DNA of 64,000 nt, from the NCBI RefSeq assembly GCF_000735525.1, contig NZ_JMPR01000004.1, positions 1 through 64,000 on the forward strand, read 5' to 3'. Shown here piece after piece: positions 1 to 9,520 of this stretch. The translations under genes were made by a program, and so were the position numbers. This DNA is from Tatumella ptyseos ATCC 33301. GTDB taxonomy: Bacteria > Pseudomonadota > Gammaproteobacteria > Enterobacterales > Enterobacteriaceae. How positions within the stretch are numbered: position 1 is the first letter of the stretch; the number at the start of each line of letters is the position of its first letter. The notes beneath the pieces are model-generated. The model was not told the origin of the DNA and made no database searches. It saw only the letters and a list, made by a program, of their open reading frames with translations.

Positions 1-14
1 CCCCGAAGGGTGGC
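1..14 (-). terminator. Partial terminator downstream of tRNA-Ile2
   Basis: On the minus strand the tRNA is followed by GCCACCC, a TTCG tetraloop and the start of the complementary arm GGG, where the window ends. This is the left part of a typical factor-independent terminator. The rest of the stem and any U-tract lie outside the window. Confidence 0.5.
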
Positions 15-42
15 TTAATGTCCTGAATTCACAGGAAGAATC

Positions 43-118
43 TGGTGGCCCCTGCTGGACTTGAACCAGCGACCAAGCGATTATGAGTCGCCTGCTCTAA
101 CCACTGAGCTAAGGGGCC
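43..118 (-). tRNA. ileX: tRNA-Ile2 (anticodon CAU, lysidine-modified type)
   Basis: The minus strand reads as a complete 76-nt tRNA with a 7-bp acceptor stem (GGCCCCT/AGGGGCC), a D-arm with AGCTCAGTGGTTAGAGC, the anticodon loop CTCATAA, a T-arm with GGTTCAAGTCC and an encoded 3' CCA. CAU would read Met, but this body is the minor isoleucine tRNA of enterobacteria, not an initiator or elongator tRNA-Met. Its C34 is converted to lysidine by TilS so that it decodes AUA. It matches the remembered E. coli ileX/ileY sequence almost base for base. No integrase gene lies next to it, so there is no sign that it serves as an attachment site here. Confidence 0.96.
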
Positions 119-132
119 AGTGAGTGGCGGGG

Positions 133-138
133 ATTATA
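133..138 (-). promoter_or_regulatory. -10 element of the tRNA-Ile2 promoter
   Basis: On the minus strand a perfect TATAAT lies 14 nt upstream of the tRNA. It is followed by a G+C-rich discriminator (CCCCGCC), as is usual for stringently controlled stable-RNA promoters. The -35 region is only a weak match. Confidence 0.6.
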
Positions 139-359
139 AGGTATCTCTGGCGGCTAATCCAGCACCTCCGGGTTTAGTTGCTGTTTTTTACAGCAATTGT
201 CACAGAGTGCGGCGGATCCGTCGCGCGGCCGGTCAGCGGGCCTCTCAGCCTGTCGGGGCCTGCAACACCTGGTAGCAGTAAATTATCGCGCCGGCGCGAT
301 GATTTTTATAACATTTATCCGGGAAAATAATTACGCCTGTATCAATTCGGAGATAACCC

Positions 360-755
360 ATGAAGTTCCCCGGCAATATCCCTTCAGTGATCGAAAAAAG
401 CGGATTAATGGTCATCCTGATTTCCACCATTATTGCTTTAGTCAGTCATGTCGTTACCATGATCATGGATCGTCAAATCACGGTCAGCGATATCCTGCTG
501 TTGTTTATGTACCTTGAGTTTATTTCGATGACGGAAACCTACTGGAAGATGGGCCAGCTACCGGTACGCATGCCGCTGTATATCGCGATGGTCGGTATTG
601 CCCGTCATCTGATGACCGAACCCAGCGATATTAAACCGCAGGAAATCGTTCTTTATTCCCTGGGGATCGTGCTGCTGGGCGTGGCCGTGCTGATTGTCCG
701 CTACGGGCACTTCAAATACCCGTATAAAAACCACGAAGCCGACGAAGACAGCTAA
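360..755 (+). CDS. psiE: PsiE-like inner-membrane protein (phosphate-starvation-inducible family)
   Basis: This 131-residue, very hydrophobic protein has about four predicted membrane spans (roughly residues 15-35, 45-62, 72-90 and 98-118) and a charged C-terminus. The central YLEFISMTETYWKMG segment followed by LPVRMPLYIAMVGIARH matches the PsiE pattern of a membrane YFEFI core followed by a FPLRYFVYIGITAIVR-type stretch. PsiE is induced by phosphate starvation in E. coli, and its molecular role is unknown. A Shine-Dalgarno CGGAG lies 8-12 nt before the ATG. It stands alone between the tRNA and deoR. I saw no clear Pho box. The family call is good; orthology is less certain. Confidence 0.72.
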   Translation: MKFPGNIPSVIEKSGLMVILISTIIALVSHVVTMIMDRQITVSDILLLFMYLEFISMTETYWKMGQLPVRMPLYIAMVGIARHLMTEPSDIKPQEIVLYSLGIVLLGVAVLIVRYGHFKYPYKNHEADEDS

Positions 756-924
756 CCTCCGCCCGGAACGGCCGGCCAGTGGCCGGCTGCTCTCTTTGCT
801 TTATCACCGCATCAATACCGCTTACTGCCTCTCACTCTTTCCCGATAATTTTTACAGGACAGAGGAAGCAGCGCATAATTATCCGCGAAATATTTGCTCC
901 CCCATGCCCAGGGACTTTGAAATG

Positions 925-1689
925 ATGGAATCAAAACGCGAACAACGAATACAACGCCTGCTGCAGGAAATAAGCTCTGCCGGACAGCTTCACCTGCACC
1001 GGGCCGCGGCGTTGCTCGGCGTTTCCGGAATGACCGTCCGCCGGGATATCAGCCAATACCCGCAGCAGTTATTATTACTGGGCGGATATATTCTCAATGC
1101 CACTCCGCGCACTACTGACCACTATTTCATTTCTGATCAGGCCACCCGCCAGGTGGCCCGGAAAAAACAGATTGCACAGCTGGCAGCCACGCTGGTCACC
1201 AAAAATGAGACCGTCTTCTTTGATTGCGGAACGACAACGCCACATATTATTGCCGCTATCAATGACGATTTGCCGTTGACTGCCCTCACCGCATCCATGA
1301 ATACGTTTCTGGCATTACAGGAAAAATCGTCCTGTCGGGTGATCCTTAGCGGGGGTGAGTTTCATCCGGATAATGCCATTTTCACCCCGACCGGGACGCA
1401 TCCGTTACTGGACGAATTCTGCCCGACGCTGGCTTTTATCTCTGCCGCCGGTCTGGATGAACATCAGGGGGCGACCTGCTATAACTTCAATGAGCTGGCC
1501 ATGAAACACCATGCACTCAAGCGTGCTGCCCGCAAGGTACTGGTGATGGATAGCAGCAAATTTGGCAAAGTCTTTCCGGCACGGATCGCCAGCATTACCG
1601 CTTTTGATATGTTGTTAACTGACAGGCCTTTGCCTGCCACACTGGCGCAGCAACTGGCGGAGGCGGGTGTAGAGGTGCTGATCGCCTGA
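925..1689 (+). CDS. deoR: Deoxyribose operon repressor DeoR
   Basis: This 254-residue regulator has an N-terminal DeoR-type helix-turn-helix (about residues 5-55, with LHLHRAAALLGVSGMTVRRD) and a C-terminal sugar-phosphate sensor domain with the typical FFDCGTTTPHI and KFGKV motifs. It aligns end to end with E. coli DeoR, which represses deo nucleoside-catabolism genes and is induced by deoxyribose-5-phosphate. The longer in-frame reading from 694 is not homologous in its extra part. I chose the ATG at 925 because MESKREQRI matches the E. coli N-terminus; the adjacent ATG at 922 is equally possible and better spaced from AGGGA. No deo genes are in the window, so it acts in trans. Confidence 0.9.
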   Translation: MESKREQRIQRLLQEISSAGQLHLHRAAALLGVSGMTVRRDISQYPQQLLLLGGYILNATPRTTDHYFISDQATRQVARKKQIAQLAATLVTKNETVFFDCGTTTPHIIAAINDDLPLTALTASMNTFLALQEKSSCRVILSGGEFHPDNAIFTPTGTHPLLDEFCPTLAFISAAGLDEHQGATCYNFNELAMKHHALKRAARKVLVMDSSKFGKVFPARIASITAFDMLLTDRPLPATLAQQLAEAGVEVLIA

Positions 1690-1775
1690 GCCTTCCGGTC
1701 GTCCTGACCGCCGCAGTGGTCACCGCCCCGCTCTTTGCCTATGATGGGATCTTCCCCCTATCACAGGATATCCCG

Positions 1776-2570
1776 ATGAAAGTTGCTCTCGGACAGTTCG
1801 CCGTCAGTCGTGAATGGCAGGAAAATGCCGATACCTGTCTGGCCTTAATGGCCCAGGCCGCCGGGGCCGGGGCCGATTTACTGGTTTTACCGGAGGCTAT
1901 TCTCGCCAGAGATAATACTGCCCCTGCCTATGTGGTGGAAGCCGCCCAGCCGGAAGATGGCCCGTTCCTGCGCCGGTTACTTGCCGCCAGTGAAGGCAAC
2001 CGCTTAACCACTATCTTTACCCAGCATGTCCCGGCCCCGGGAGAACGGGCTATCAATACCCTGTTTGCCCTGCATCAGGGGCAGATTATTGCACGCTACG
2101 AAAAGCTGCATTTGTACGATGCCTTTGCCGTACAGGAATCCGCCCGGGTGAACGCCGGGCAGCGGATCCCGCCCCTGATCACGGTGGCCGGAATGCAGGT
2201 CGGTCTGATGACCTGTTATGACATCCGTTTTCCGGAAATGGCCCGACGGCTGGCGCTGGACGGGGCAGATTTACTGGTACTGCCCGCCGCCTGGCTACGC
2301 GGGCCACTCAAAGAAAAACACTGGCAGATGCTGACGACCACCCGTGCGCTGGAGAATACCTGCTACCTGGTTGCCGTCGGAGAGTGCGGACCGAAGAATA
2401 TCGGGAACAGTCTGGTCGCTGATCCGCTGGGCGTGGTGATTGCCAGTGCAGCCGAAGCGCCGGCCCTGATTTTTGCTGATATCGATGCCGGGCGACTGCG
2501 TTACGCCAGAGAGGTGCTGCCGGTGCTGGAAAACCGCCGGTTTGCGGCGCCAACACTTCGTTCGTCCTAA
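1776..2570 (+). CDS. ybeM: Deaminated glutathione amidase (nitrilase family, YbeM/Nit1 type)
   Basis: This 264-residue carbon-nitrogen hydrolase has the Glu-Lys-Cys triad visible as E40 (LVLPEA), K110 (ARYEKLHLYD) and C147 (GLMTCYDIRFPE). The sequence follows E. coli YbeM closely. The Nit1/YbeM family hydrolyses deaminated glutathione, a transaminase side product, to 2-oxoglutarate and Cys-Gly, as metabolite repair. The start at 1776 has ACAGGA 7 nt upstream and fits the family N-terminus; the upstream in-frame reading from 1716 does not. It precedes iaaA and gsiABCD by about 200 bp, a natural neighbourhood because all three handle glutathione or small peptides, though the gap makes a shared transcript uncertain. 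Confidence 0.88.
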   Translation: MKVALGQFAVSREWQENADTCLALMAQAAGAGADLLVLPEAILARDNTAPAYVVEAAQPEDGPFLRRLLAASEGNRLTTIFTQHVPAPGERAINTLFALHQGQIIARYEKLHLYDAFAVQESARVNAGQRIPPLITVAGMQVGLMTCYDIRFPEMARRLALDGADLLVLPAAWLRGPLKEKHWQMLTTTRALENTCYLVAVGECGPKNIGNSLVADPLGVVIASAAEAPALIFADIDAGRLRYAREVLPVLENRRFAAPTLRSS

Positions 2571-2584
2571 TCATTTATCGCGGT

Positions 2585-2611
2585 AGCGCTCACTGCTGCT
2601 GCGCTTTTTCT
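2585..2611 (+). terminator. Possible terminator between ybeM and iaaA
   Basis: An AGCGC/GCGCT stem with an 11-nt loop is followed directly by a T-rich run (TTTTTCTTTTTT). The stem is short, so the call is moderate. If it works, it separates ybeM from the iaaA-gsi transcript. Confidence 0.4.
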
Positions 2612-2776
2612 TTTTTATCAGATTATTTTTTTACTTGTCATAACAAAAGGATATTAGCCCGAACAATCGTCAGGCTTTACAAGCTGCCCTGCACTTTTTA
2701 TAGTCAAAAAACACAAAAAATCATCAATATATATTATCTGATCATCACCGCTGCTTTTGACTGAAAGGGATAACGC

Positions 2777-3742
2777 TTGAAAACTGCAATTGCGATCCAT
2801 GGCGGTGCCGGGACCATTACCCGCCAGGCGCTGAGTAAAGAAAAAGAACAACAGTACCGCCAGGCCTTAGAAGATATTATCCGCGCCGGTCAGCAAATTT
2901 TACTGGCCGGCGGCAGTGCGCTGGACGCGGTGACCGAAACCGTACGTCTGCTGGAAGAGTGTCCTCTGTTTAACGCAGGTAAAGGTTCGGTGTTTACGCA
3001 TCAGGCCACCCATGAGCTGGATGCCTGTGTGATGGATGGCCGCACACGTCAGGCCGGTGCCGTGGCTTGTGTCAGTCAGGTACGTAACCCGGTGCTGGCT
3101 GCCCGGGCCGTGCTGGAAAAAACACCTCATGTCTTACTGGCGGGTGCCGGTGCGGAGACTTTCGCAGCCGAACAGGGTCTGGAAACGGTTCCTCCTGATT
3201 TTTTCTCTACTCCGCAACGCTATGCCCAGTTACAACAGGCATTGCAGCAGGGCGATATTCTGCTCGATCATCAGCAGGATACCGCCGACCCGCAAGGTGA
3301 CCCTATCGACCCGCGCAACAAGTTCGGTACCGTCGGGGCTGTGGCACTGGATAGCGCCGGCCACCTGGCGGCAGCAACATCTACCGGCGGTATGACCAAC
3401 AAACGTCCCGGACGCGTAGGCGATACTCCCCTGCCTGGTGCCGGCTGTTATGCCGACCGCCGGGTTGCGGTGTCCTGCACCGGCACCGGTGAAGTCTTTA
3501 TTCTGACTCAGGCCGGATACGATATCTCTGCTCAGATGAACTATGCAGGCCGTTCCCTGGAACAGGCTTGCGATCATCTGATGCACACTCTGGGTGAAAT
3601 GCAGGGTGTTGGTGGTCTGATTGCTATCGATGCCGGGGGTAACCTGGCACTGCCGTTTAACAGCGAAGGGATGTATCGGGCTTCTGCCAGCGGTCATGAG
3701 CCACCACAGGTGGCTATCTACCGTTATCCGCCAGCCTCCTGA
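2777..3742 (+). CDS. iaaA: Isoaspartyl peptidase / L-asparaginase IaaA (Ntn hydrolase)
   Basis: This 321-residue plant-type asparaginase is made as a precursor that cleaves itself before a catalytic threonine. That residue is T185 in KFGTVGAVALD, followed by the substrate-binding GRVGDTPLPGAG region. The N-terminus AIAIHGGAG is diagnostic. The enzyme removes isoaspartyl residues from dipeptides and hydrolyses L-asparagine. The start codon is TTG: AAGGGA sits 7 nt upstream, the reading begins exactly at the family N-terminus, and no in-frame ATG is nearby. It is followed after 9 nt by gsiA, the same iaaA-gsiABCD order as in E. coli, so peptide import and cleavage are probably co-transcribed. 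Confidence 0.94.
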   Translation: MKTAIAIHGGAGTITRQALSKEKEQQYRQALEDIIRAGQQILLAGGSALDAVTETVRLLEECPLFNAGKGSVFTHQATHELDACVMDGRTRQAGAVACVSQVRNPVLAARAVLEKTPHVLLAGAGAETFAAEQGLETVPPDFFSTPQRYAQLQQALQQGDILLDHQQDTADPQGDPIDPRNKFGTVGAVALDSAGHLAAATSTGGMTNKRPGRVGDTPLPGAGCYADRRVAVSCTGTGEVFILTQAGYDISAQMNYAGRSLEQACDHLMHTLGEMQGVGGLIAIDAGGNLALPFNSEGMYRASASGHEPPQVAIYRYPPAS

Positions 3743-3751
3743 GGAAATATC

Positions 3752-5608
3752 ATGACTGATTTGCAGAATATCCTGCTCCACGATCCTGACCGGGTTCTGG
3801 TGGCTGAAAACCTGAGCGTGACCTTCCGTCAGGATAATCAGGTTTTTCAGGCCGTGGATTCCTTATCTCTTTCCGTCAGCCACGGCGAAACGCTGGCACT
3901 GGTCGGGGAATCCGGCTCCGGTAAATCCGTCACCTCGCTGGCACTGATGGGGCTTATCCGGCAGGCCGGTGGCCGTGTCACCGGCGATCGCTGGCTGCGC
4001 CGTCGCAACGGCGATCTGTTTGATCTCGGTAATGCGGATCAACAACAACTGCGCCGGATCCGCGGTTCCGACATCGCGATGATCTTTCAGGAGCCGATGA
4101 CGTCACTAAACCCGGTTTTTTCTGTCGGTGAACAGATTGCCGAGTCCCTGCGACTTCATCAGGGAAAAACAGCGCATCAGGCCTGGCGTGAAGCCCGGGA
4201 ATTACTGGATCGCGTAAGAATCCCGGCAGCAGCGGACACTATGCAGCGCTATCCCCACCAGCTATCCGGAGGAATGCGTCAGCGGGTCATGATAGCCATG
4301 GCACTCAGTTGCCGTCCTGCCCTGCTGATTGCCGATGAACCGACCACCGCACTGGATGTCACTATCCAGGCTCAGATACTGAACCTGATCCGCGAGCTGC
4401 AACAGGAAATGCATATGGGGGTGATTTTTATCACTCACGATATGGGCGTGGTAGCCGAAATGGCCGACAAGGTGACGGTCATGCACCGTGGTCGCCAGGT
4501 GGAATCAGCACCGTTACGGGAACTATTCCGCCAGCCCCGGCAGGAATATACCCGCGCCCTGCTGGCTGCCGTGCCAAAACTCGGCGCCATGCGCGGTCAG
4601 CCATTGCCGGCAAAATTTATTTTACCGGGAGAAACCGCCCCGGTCAGCGCACAACCGGATACGGTACAACGTGATCGTCCGCCGGTACTGGAGGTACGTG
4701 ATCTGGTCACCCGCTTTGATATCCGCGGCGGCTGGCTGAATCGCGTGCAGCGGCAGGTACATGCGGTGGAACACATCAGTTTTGATCTTTACGCCGGAGA
4801 AACCCTGGCGCTGGTCGGGGAATCCGGCTGCGGCAAATCCACCACCGGTCGTTCTCTGCTGCGACTGGTGGAAAGTCAGGGAGGATCGATTACCTTCAAT
4901 GGTCAAAGGATCGATAAGATAGGCGGATCCGCACTGGCGCATTTACGCCGGGATATTCAGTTTATTTTTCAGGATCCTTACGCCTCACTCGACCCCAGGC
5001 AGTCCGTCGGGTATTCCATTATGGAGCCGTTACTGGTTCATAAGGTGATGGACCCGCAAGCCGCGGCAAAGCGTGCCGAAGAATTACTGGTGCGCGTCGG
5101 CCTGGAGGCCGGACACGCCGCACGCTATCCCCATGAGTTTTCCGGTGGTCAGCGACAGAGAATTTGTATTGCCCGGGCCCTCGCCCTGAACCCGAAAGTT
5201 GTGATTGCGGATGAATCTGTTTCTGCGCTGGATGTCTCCGTGCAGGCCCGGATCGTCAATCTGATGATGGATTTGCAGCAGGAGTTCGGCATCGCTTTTC
5301 TGTTTATCTCTCACGATATGGCGGTGGTCGAACGCATCAGCCACCGGGTTGCCGTGATGTATCTCGGACAAATCGTCGAAATCGGCTCCCGTCAGGATGT
5401 GTTTGAAAATCCGCAACACCCTTATACCCGTAAACTGATGGCGGCAGTCCCGGTCGCAGACCCGGAGGCAGTGCGTCATCATTTTGCAACGAAGGCAGAA
5501 GACGTGCCGGATGCCATCTATGCCCGCGGGGAATCTCCGCCGGTCGTTTCCCTGACCCGCGTTTCCGGTCAGCATTTTGTTGCTAACAGCAGCCACCCTT
5601 TTAGCTAA
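3752..5608 (+). CDS. gsiA: Glutathione ABC importer, dual ATP-binding subunit GsiA
   Basis: This 618-residue fusion has two ABC ATPase domains. The first (about residues 15-260) has Walker A GESGSGKS, signature LSGGMRQR and Walker B LLIADEP. The second (about 315-560) has [16 protein letters not shown] and VVIADES. Each domain ends in the oligopeptide-transporter C-terminal segment. It energises uptake through GsiC/GsiD of glutathione delivered by GsiB. The length is close to the E. coli protein (623). GAGGAAATATC provides the ribosome site. It is the first transport gene of the operon, directly after iaaA. Confidence 0.94.
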   Translation: MTDLQNILLHDPDRVLVAENLSVTFRQDNQVFQAVDSLSLSVSHGETLALVGESGSGKSVTSLALMGLIRQAGGRVTGDRWLRRRNGDLFDLGNADQQQLRRIRGSDIAMIFQEPMTSLNPVFSVGEQIAESLRLHQGKTAHQAWREARELLDRVRIPAAADTMQRYPHQLSGGMRQRVMIAMALSCRPALLIADEPTTALDVTIQAQILNLIRELQQEMHMGVIFITHDMGVVAEMADKVTVMHRGRQVESAPLRELFRQPRQEYTRALLAAVPKLGAMRGQPLPAKFILPGETAPVSAQPDTVQRDRPPVLEVRDLVTRFDIRGGWLNRVQRQVHAVEHISFDLYAGETLALVGESGCGKSTTGRSLLRLVESQGGSITFNGQRIDKIGGSALAHLRRDIQFIFQDPYASLDPRQSVGYSIMEPLLVHKVMDPQAAAKRAEELLVRVGLEAGHAARYPHEFSGGQRQRICIARALALNPKVVIADESVSALDVSVQARIVNLMMDLQQEFGIAFLFISHDMAVVERISHRVAVMYLGQIVEIGSRQDVFENPQHPYTRKLMAAVPVADPEAVRHHFATKAEDVPDAIYARGESPPVVSLTRVSGQHFVANSSHPFS

Positions 5609-5672
5609 CGTTACGATGCCCTCTGCGCGTGACCGGCAGTCAGGCAAAGCATCATTACAGGAGAGCAGGACG

Positions 5673-7211
5673 ATGAACCAGAAAACAGTAAAGTGGCTGA
5701 TCGCCGCAGGCATTATCGGCAGTAGCAGTGTTTCACTGCCCGCGTTTGCGGCTAAAGATATCGTGGTTGCCGTATTGTCAGACTTCACCACCATGGATCC
5801 TTACGATGCGAACGATACCCTGTCGCAGAGCGTCGCCAAGTCGTTCTATCAGGGGCTGTTTGGTTTCGATAAGAATATGAAGCTGGAAAACGTGCTGGCG
5901 GAAAGCTATACAGTAAGCCCGGATGGGCTGACGTATACCTTTAAGTTACGTCCCGGGGTGAAATTCCAGGATGGTACCGATTTTAATGCAGAAGCCGTGA
6001 AGGTGAACCTTGATCGAGCCAGTAACCCGGCGAATCACCTGAAACGCTATAACCTGTTTAAATATATCGCCCATACCGATGTCGTTGACCCGCTGACGGT
6101 CAAAGTGACCCTGAAACAGCCTTTCTCTGCCTTTATTCATAATCTGGCGCATCCGTCTGCGGTGATGATTTCGCCGGCGGCACTGAAAAAATACGGTAAA
6201 GATATAGGTTTCCACCCGGTCGGGACCGGCCCTTACCAGTTTGTCAGTTGGGATCCGACCGATGATATGAAGGTGAAAAAATGGGATGGTTACTGGAAAA
6301 AAGGCTATCCGAAGCTGGATGAAATCACCTGGCGTCCGGTAGAAGATAACAATACCCGTGCCGCCATGCTGCAGACCGGTGAAGCCACCGTCGCTTTCCC
6401 GATCCCTTACGAGCAGGCACCGTTACTGAAAAAAGACAGTAAGCTGGATGTCGTGACCTGGCCGTCCATCATGCAGCGCTATATCAGCCTGAATGTGACA
6501 CAGAAACCGTTTAATGATCCGCGAGTACGCGAAGCATTAAATTATGCCATTAACCGTCAGGCGCTGGTCAAAGTTGCCTTCTCCGGCTATGCCACTCCGG
6601 CCACCGGCATTGTGCCACCGGCTATCGCCTACGCACAGACCTTCCCGGCCCCGGTGTATGACCCGGCCAAAGCCCGTGAACTGCTGAAAGAAGCCGGTTA
6701 CCCGAACGGCTTTGAAACCACCCTCTGGTCATCCCATAACTACACCACGGCGCAGAAAGTGCTGCAGTTTGTTCAGCAGCAACTGGCCCAGGTGGGCGTA
6801 AAAGCACAGGTGACGGCGATGGATGCCGGTCAGCGGGCCTCACAGGTAGAAGATAAAGGACAGAAAGAGAGCGGCGTCCGTATGTTCTATACCGGCTGGT
6901 CAGCTTCCACCGGTGAAGCAGACTGGGCATTAACCCCGCTCTTTGCAACGGCCTCCTGGCCACCGGCTATCTTTAATACCGCGTTCTATAGCAATCCGAA
7001 GGTCGATAAAGACCTGGCCGATGCGCTGAAAACCACCAACGAAGCAGAGAAATCTGCCCTGTATAAAGATGCTCAGGAGCGTATCTGGCATGACCAGCCC
7101 TGGATCCCGTTGGCGGTGGAAAAACTGGTGTCTGCAAACAACAAAAATCTGACCGGCTTCTACATTATGCCGGATACCTCATTTAACTTTGATGATGCGG
7201 ATCTGAAGTAA
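5673..7211 (+). CDS. gsiB: Glutathione-binding periplasmic protein GsiB
   Basis: This 512-residue family 5 extracellular solute-binding protein is identical in length to E. coli GsiB. An N-terminal signal peptide ([13 protein letters not shown], hydrophobic core, cleavage after AFA-A near residue 26) sends it to the periplasm. Family features include the [14 protein letters not shown] region and [13 protein letters not shown]. The start at 5673 has GGAGAGCAGGA upstream and gives a clean signal peptide; the in-frame extension back to 5577 overlaps gsiA and is not needed. It captures glutathione and related peptides for GsiCDA. Confidence 0.93.
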   Translation: MNQKTVKWLIAAGIIGSSSVSLPAFAAKDIVVAVLSDFTTMDPYDANDTLSQSVAKSFYQGLFGFDKNMKLENVLAESYTVSPDGLTYTFKLRPGVKFQDGTDFNAEAVKVNLDRASNPANHLKRYNLFKYIAHTDVVDPLTVKVTLKQPFSAFIHNLAHPSAVMISPAALKKYGKDIGFHPVGTGPYQFVSWDPTDDMKVKKWDGYWKKGYPKLDEITWRPVEDNNTRAAMLQTGEATVAFPIPYEQAPLLKKDSKLDVVTWPSIMQRYISLNVTQKPFNDPRVREALNYAINRQALVKVAFSGYATPATGIVPPAIAYAQTFPAPVYDPAKARELLKEAGYPNGFETTLWSSHNYTTAQKVLQFVQQQLAQVGVKAQVTAMDAGQRASQVEDKGQKESGVRMFYTGWSASTGEADWALTPLFATASWPPAIFNTAFYSNPKVDKDLADALKTTNEAEKSALYKDAQERIWHDQPWIPLAVEKLVSANNKNLTGFYIMPDTSFNFDDADLK

Positions 7212-7217
7212 CTGATC

Positions 7218-7239
7218 GGGCAGGCGGTAACGCCTGCCC
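7218..7239 (+). other. Intercistronic hairpin between gsiB and gsiC
   Basis: GGGCAGGCG, loop GTAA and CGCCTGCCC form a perfect 9-bp stem in the short gap after the binding-protein gene. No U-tract follows, so it is probably not a full terminator. Such hairpins after binding-protein genes are known to stabilise the upstream message, raising binding protein relative to permease. That role is inferred here. Confidence 0.65.
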
Positions 7240-7258
7240 CCTGCCACCAGGACTGTGC

Positions 7259-8179
7259 ATGCTTAATTATTTTATCAAACGTCTGCTGGGGATGATCCCG
7301 ACGCTTATCATCGTGACGGTGCTGGTCTTCCTGTTTGTGCACCTGTTGCCGGGTGACCCGGCACGCTTACAGGCCGGGGCGAATGCCGATGCAACCGTTG
7401 TGGCCATGGTCCGTCACCGTCTGGGTCTCGACCTGCCGTTACCGCAGCAGTTCTGGAATTATCTGGTGCGGTTACTGCACGGCGACCTGGGCCAGTCGAT
7501 GGTTTCCAGGCGGCCGGTCAGCCAGGAAATTGCCATGCGTTTTATGCCGACCCTGCTGCTGACACTGACCAGCATGGTCTGGGCCTGCGTCTTCGGATTA
7601 ATCATCGGCTTAATTTCGGCGGTATGGCGGAATCGCTGGCCGGATAAGCTCGGTATGCTGCTGGCGGTCTCGGGTATTTCATTCCCGGCCTTTGCCCTGG
7701 GCATGTTACTGATGCAGATTTTTTCTGTGCAGCTTGGCTGGCTGCCTACCGTGGGTGCCGGCAGCTGGCAGCACTATATTCTGCCTTCGCTGACGCTGGG
7801 TGCCGGTGTGGCGGCAGTGATGGCCCGCTTTACCCGCTCCTCTTTTATTGAGGTCATGGGCGAAGATTATATGCGCACCGCCCGGGCGAAAGGGGCCACT
7901 GAATTCTCGGTGATTTTTAAACACGGTCTGCGCAATGCGATGATCCCGGTCGTCACCATGATGGGCTTACAGTTCGGCTTTCTGCTGGGCGGCTCCATTG
8001 TGGTTGAAGTGGTTTTTAACTGGCCAGGCCTTGGCCGGTTACTCATCGATTCGGTTTCCATGCGCGACTATCCGGTGATTCAGGGAGAGGTACTGCTGTT
8101 CTCCTTTGAATTTATTCTGATTAATTTGCTGGTTGATCTGTTGTATGCGGCGATCAATCCGGCTATCCGTTACCGCTGA
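7259..8179 (+). CDS. gsiC: Glutathione ABC importer permease GsiC
   Basis: This 306-residue permease of the DppB/OppB type has an N-terminal span at residues 9-30 ([24 protein letters not shown]), five further predicted spans and the cytoplasmic EAA loop that contacts the ATPase ([24 protein letters not shown] region). The length equals that of E. coli GsiC. It starts 47 nt after gsiB, and gsiD follows after 9 nt. With GsiD it forms the transmembrane channel for glutathione import. Confidence 0.94.
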   Translation: MLNYFIKRLLGMIPTLIIVTVLVFLFVHLLPGDPARLQAGANADATVVAMVRHRLGLDLPLPQQFWNYLVRLLHGDLGQSMVSRRPVSQEIAMRFMPTLLLTLTSMVWACVFGLIIGLISAVWRNRWPDKLGMLLAVSGISFPAFALGMLLMQIFSVQLGWLPTVGAGSWQHYILPSLTLGAGVAAVMARFTRSSFIEVMGEDYMRTARAKGATEFSVIFKHGLRNAMIPVVTMMGLQFGFLLGGSIVVEVVFNWPGLGRLLIDSVSMRDYPVIQGEVLLFSFEFILINLLVDLLYAAINPAIRYR

Positions 8180-8188
8180 AGGATCACA

Positions 8189-9106
8189 ATGAAAAACTGG
8201 CGACGTGATGCAGCGCTAAAAGCGATGCCTCTGCTGAGCGAACACCGGCCACGGACACCGTGGCGGGAGTTCCTGCACCGCTTCCGGCAACAACCGGTGG
8301 CCATCGCTGCGGCGGTCTTTATCCTGCTGTTGCTGATCCTGGCGGTGATTGCCCCGTGGATCAGTCCCTACAATGCAGAAATGTATTTTGATTATGACCG
8401 GTTAGACCAGGGGCCGACCCTGGTGCACTGGTTCGGTGTCGACTCGCTGGGACGGGATATTTTCAGCCGGGTGCTGGTCGGTACGCGGATCTCCCTGCTG
8501 GCGGGCGTGTTTTCTGTCGCGATCGGCTCAGTGATTGGCACCCTGCTGGGCCTGATGGCCGGCTATTATGAAGGCTGGTGTGACCGGATCATTATGCGTA
8601 TCTGCGATGTGCTGTTCGCCTTCCCGGGGATCCTGCTGGCGATTGCGATTGTGGCTATCATGGGGAGTGGCATGTCCAACGTGATCCTGGCCGTGGCCAT
8701 TTTCAGCGTTCCCGCGTTCGCCCGACTGGTACGGGGAAATACCCTGGTACTGAAACGGCAAACCTTTATTGAAGCTGCCCGCAGTATCGGTGCCTCTGAC
8801 AGCCATATTTTATGGCGACATATTCTGCCAGGCACTCTCTCCTCCATTGTGGTTTATTTTACGATGCGGATCGGTATTTCGATTATTTCCGCGGCCAGCC
8901 TCTCGTTTATCGGCCTCGGTGCCCAGCCGCCAACCCCGGAATGGGGTGCGATGCTGAATGAAGCGAGGGCGGATATGGTGATGGCACCGCACGTCGCGAT
9001 TTTCCCCTGTCTCGCTATCTTCCTGACCGTACTGGCCTTTAATTTACTGGGTGACGGACTGCGGGATGCACTGGACCCGAAACTGCGCGGGGATAACGGT
9101 AAGTAA
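8189..9106 (+). CDS. gsiD: Glutathione ABC importer permease GsiD
   Basis: This 305-residue DppC/OppC-type permease has an N-terminal cytoplasmic stretch of about 35 residues, a first span ([20 protein letters not shown]), the conserved [15 protein letters not shown] segment and the EAA loop ([11 protein letters not shown]). It has six predicted membrane spans and ends the iaaA-gsiABCD operon. AAGGA precedes the ATG. E. coli GsiD has 303 residues. Confidence 0.94.
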   Translation: MKNWRRDAALKAMPLLSEHRPRTPWREFLHRFRQQPVAIAAAVFILLLLILAVIAPWISPYNAEMYFDYDRLDQGPTLVHWFGVDSLGRDIFSRVLVGTRISLLAGVFSVAIGSVIGTLLGLMAGYYEGWCDRIIMRICDVLFAFPGILLAIAIVAIMGSGMSNVILAVAIFSVPAFARLVRGNTLVLKRQTFIEAARSIGASDSHILWRHILPGTLSSIVVYFTMRIGISIISAASLSFIGLGAQPPTPEWGAMLNEARADMVMAPHVAIFPCLAIFLTVLAFNLLGDGLRDALDPKLRGDNGK

Positions 9107-9128
9107 GCCCGCCCCGGGCTGAGACTTA

Positions 9129-9156
9129 CGGGGAAAAGGCCCCCGCTTTCCTTTTT
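9129..9156 (+). terminator. Probable terminator of the iaaA-gsiABCD operon
   Basis: A short G+C-rich hairpin (CGGGG / CCCCG with a 7-nt loop) is followed by CTTTCCTTTTT, about 25 nt after the gsiD stop codon. Confidence 0.5.
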
Positions 9157-9177
9157 ACCGTCAATCAGGGAATAAAT

Positions 9178-9196
9178 ACCCGGGGTCCCCCCGGGT
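9178..9196. other. Perfect 8-bp hairpin after gsiD
   Basis: ACCCGGGG and CCCCGGGT are separated by only three bases. This is a strong hairpin with a weak pyrimidine tail (CCTTCTCC), perhaps a back-up terminator. Confidence 0.45.
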
Positions 9197-9483
9197 CCTT
9201 CTCCGTAACGTCCGGAATTCTCCGCAGCCTGCTGTTTTTTCTGCCTCCGCGATTAGCCATTACCCGGCGTCGTCTGTCTGGTCTCCTGCACTTAATCTTC
9301 AATTGTCAGAGGGTCACCGGGCGTCAGATTTCAGTTGGCCGTTGGCCGGGTTCAGAGGAGCAGATTTGATGATTCAGTCATACTGCGGGGCTAAGGTTCC
9401 GGGACGTTGTGGCTCTGTACAAAGTGTTTTTTTGGCAGGCAACAGGTCTGCGGTATCCGCACCGCGTCGATCCCGCGATACTG

Positions 9484-9515
9484 ATACCACAAAGAAACCG
9501 GCACGATGGCCGGTT
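9484..9515 (-). terminator. Terminator of the minus-strand organosulfur operon
   Basis: Read on the minus strand, AACCGGC, a 6-nt loop and GCCGGTT are followed by TCTTTGT, six bases after the last stop codon of the operon at 9521. Position and structure fit a factor-independent terminator. Confidence 0.65.
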
Positions 9516-9520
9516 GATGA

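Larger units (their letters stand above)
9107..9520. other. Convergent intergenic region between gsiD and the sulfur operon
   Basis: These 414 nt separate two converging operons and hold the three terminator-like hairpins listed separately. A 73-codon open frame (9303-9524, plus) has unusual composition and runs into the minus-strand terminator, so I do not accept it as a gene. Confidence 0.6.

Noticed and set aside
43-118. tRNA-Ile2 as an integration site for a genomic island
   Set aside because: No integrase gene and no repeat of the tRNA 3' end was noticed in the window; the genes next to it are ordinary chromosomal genes.
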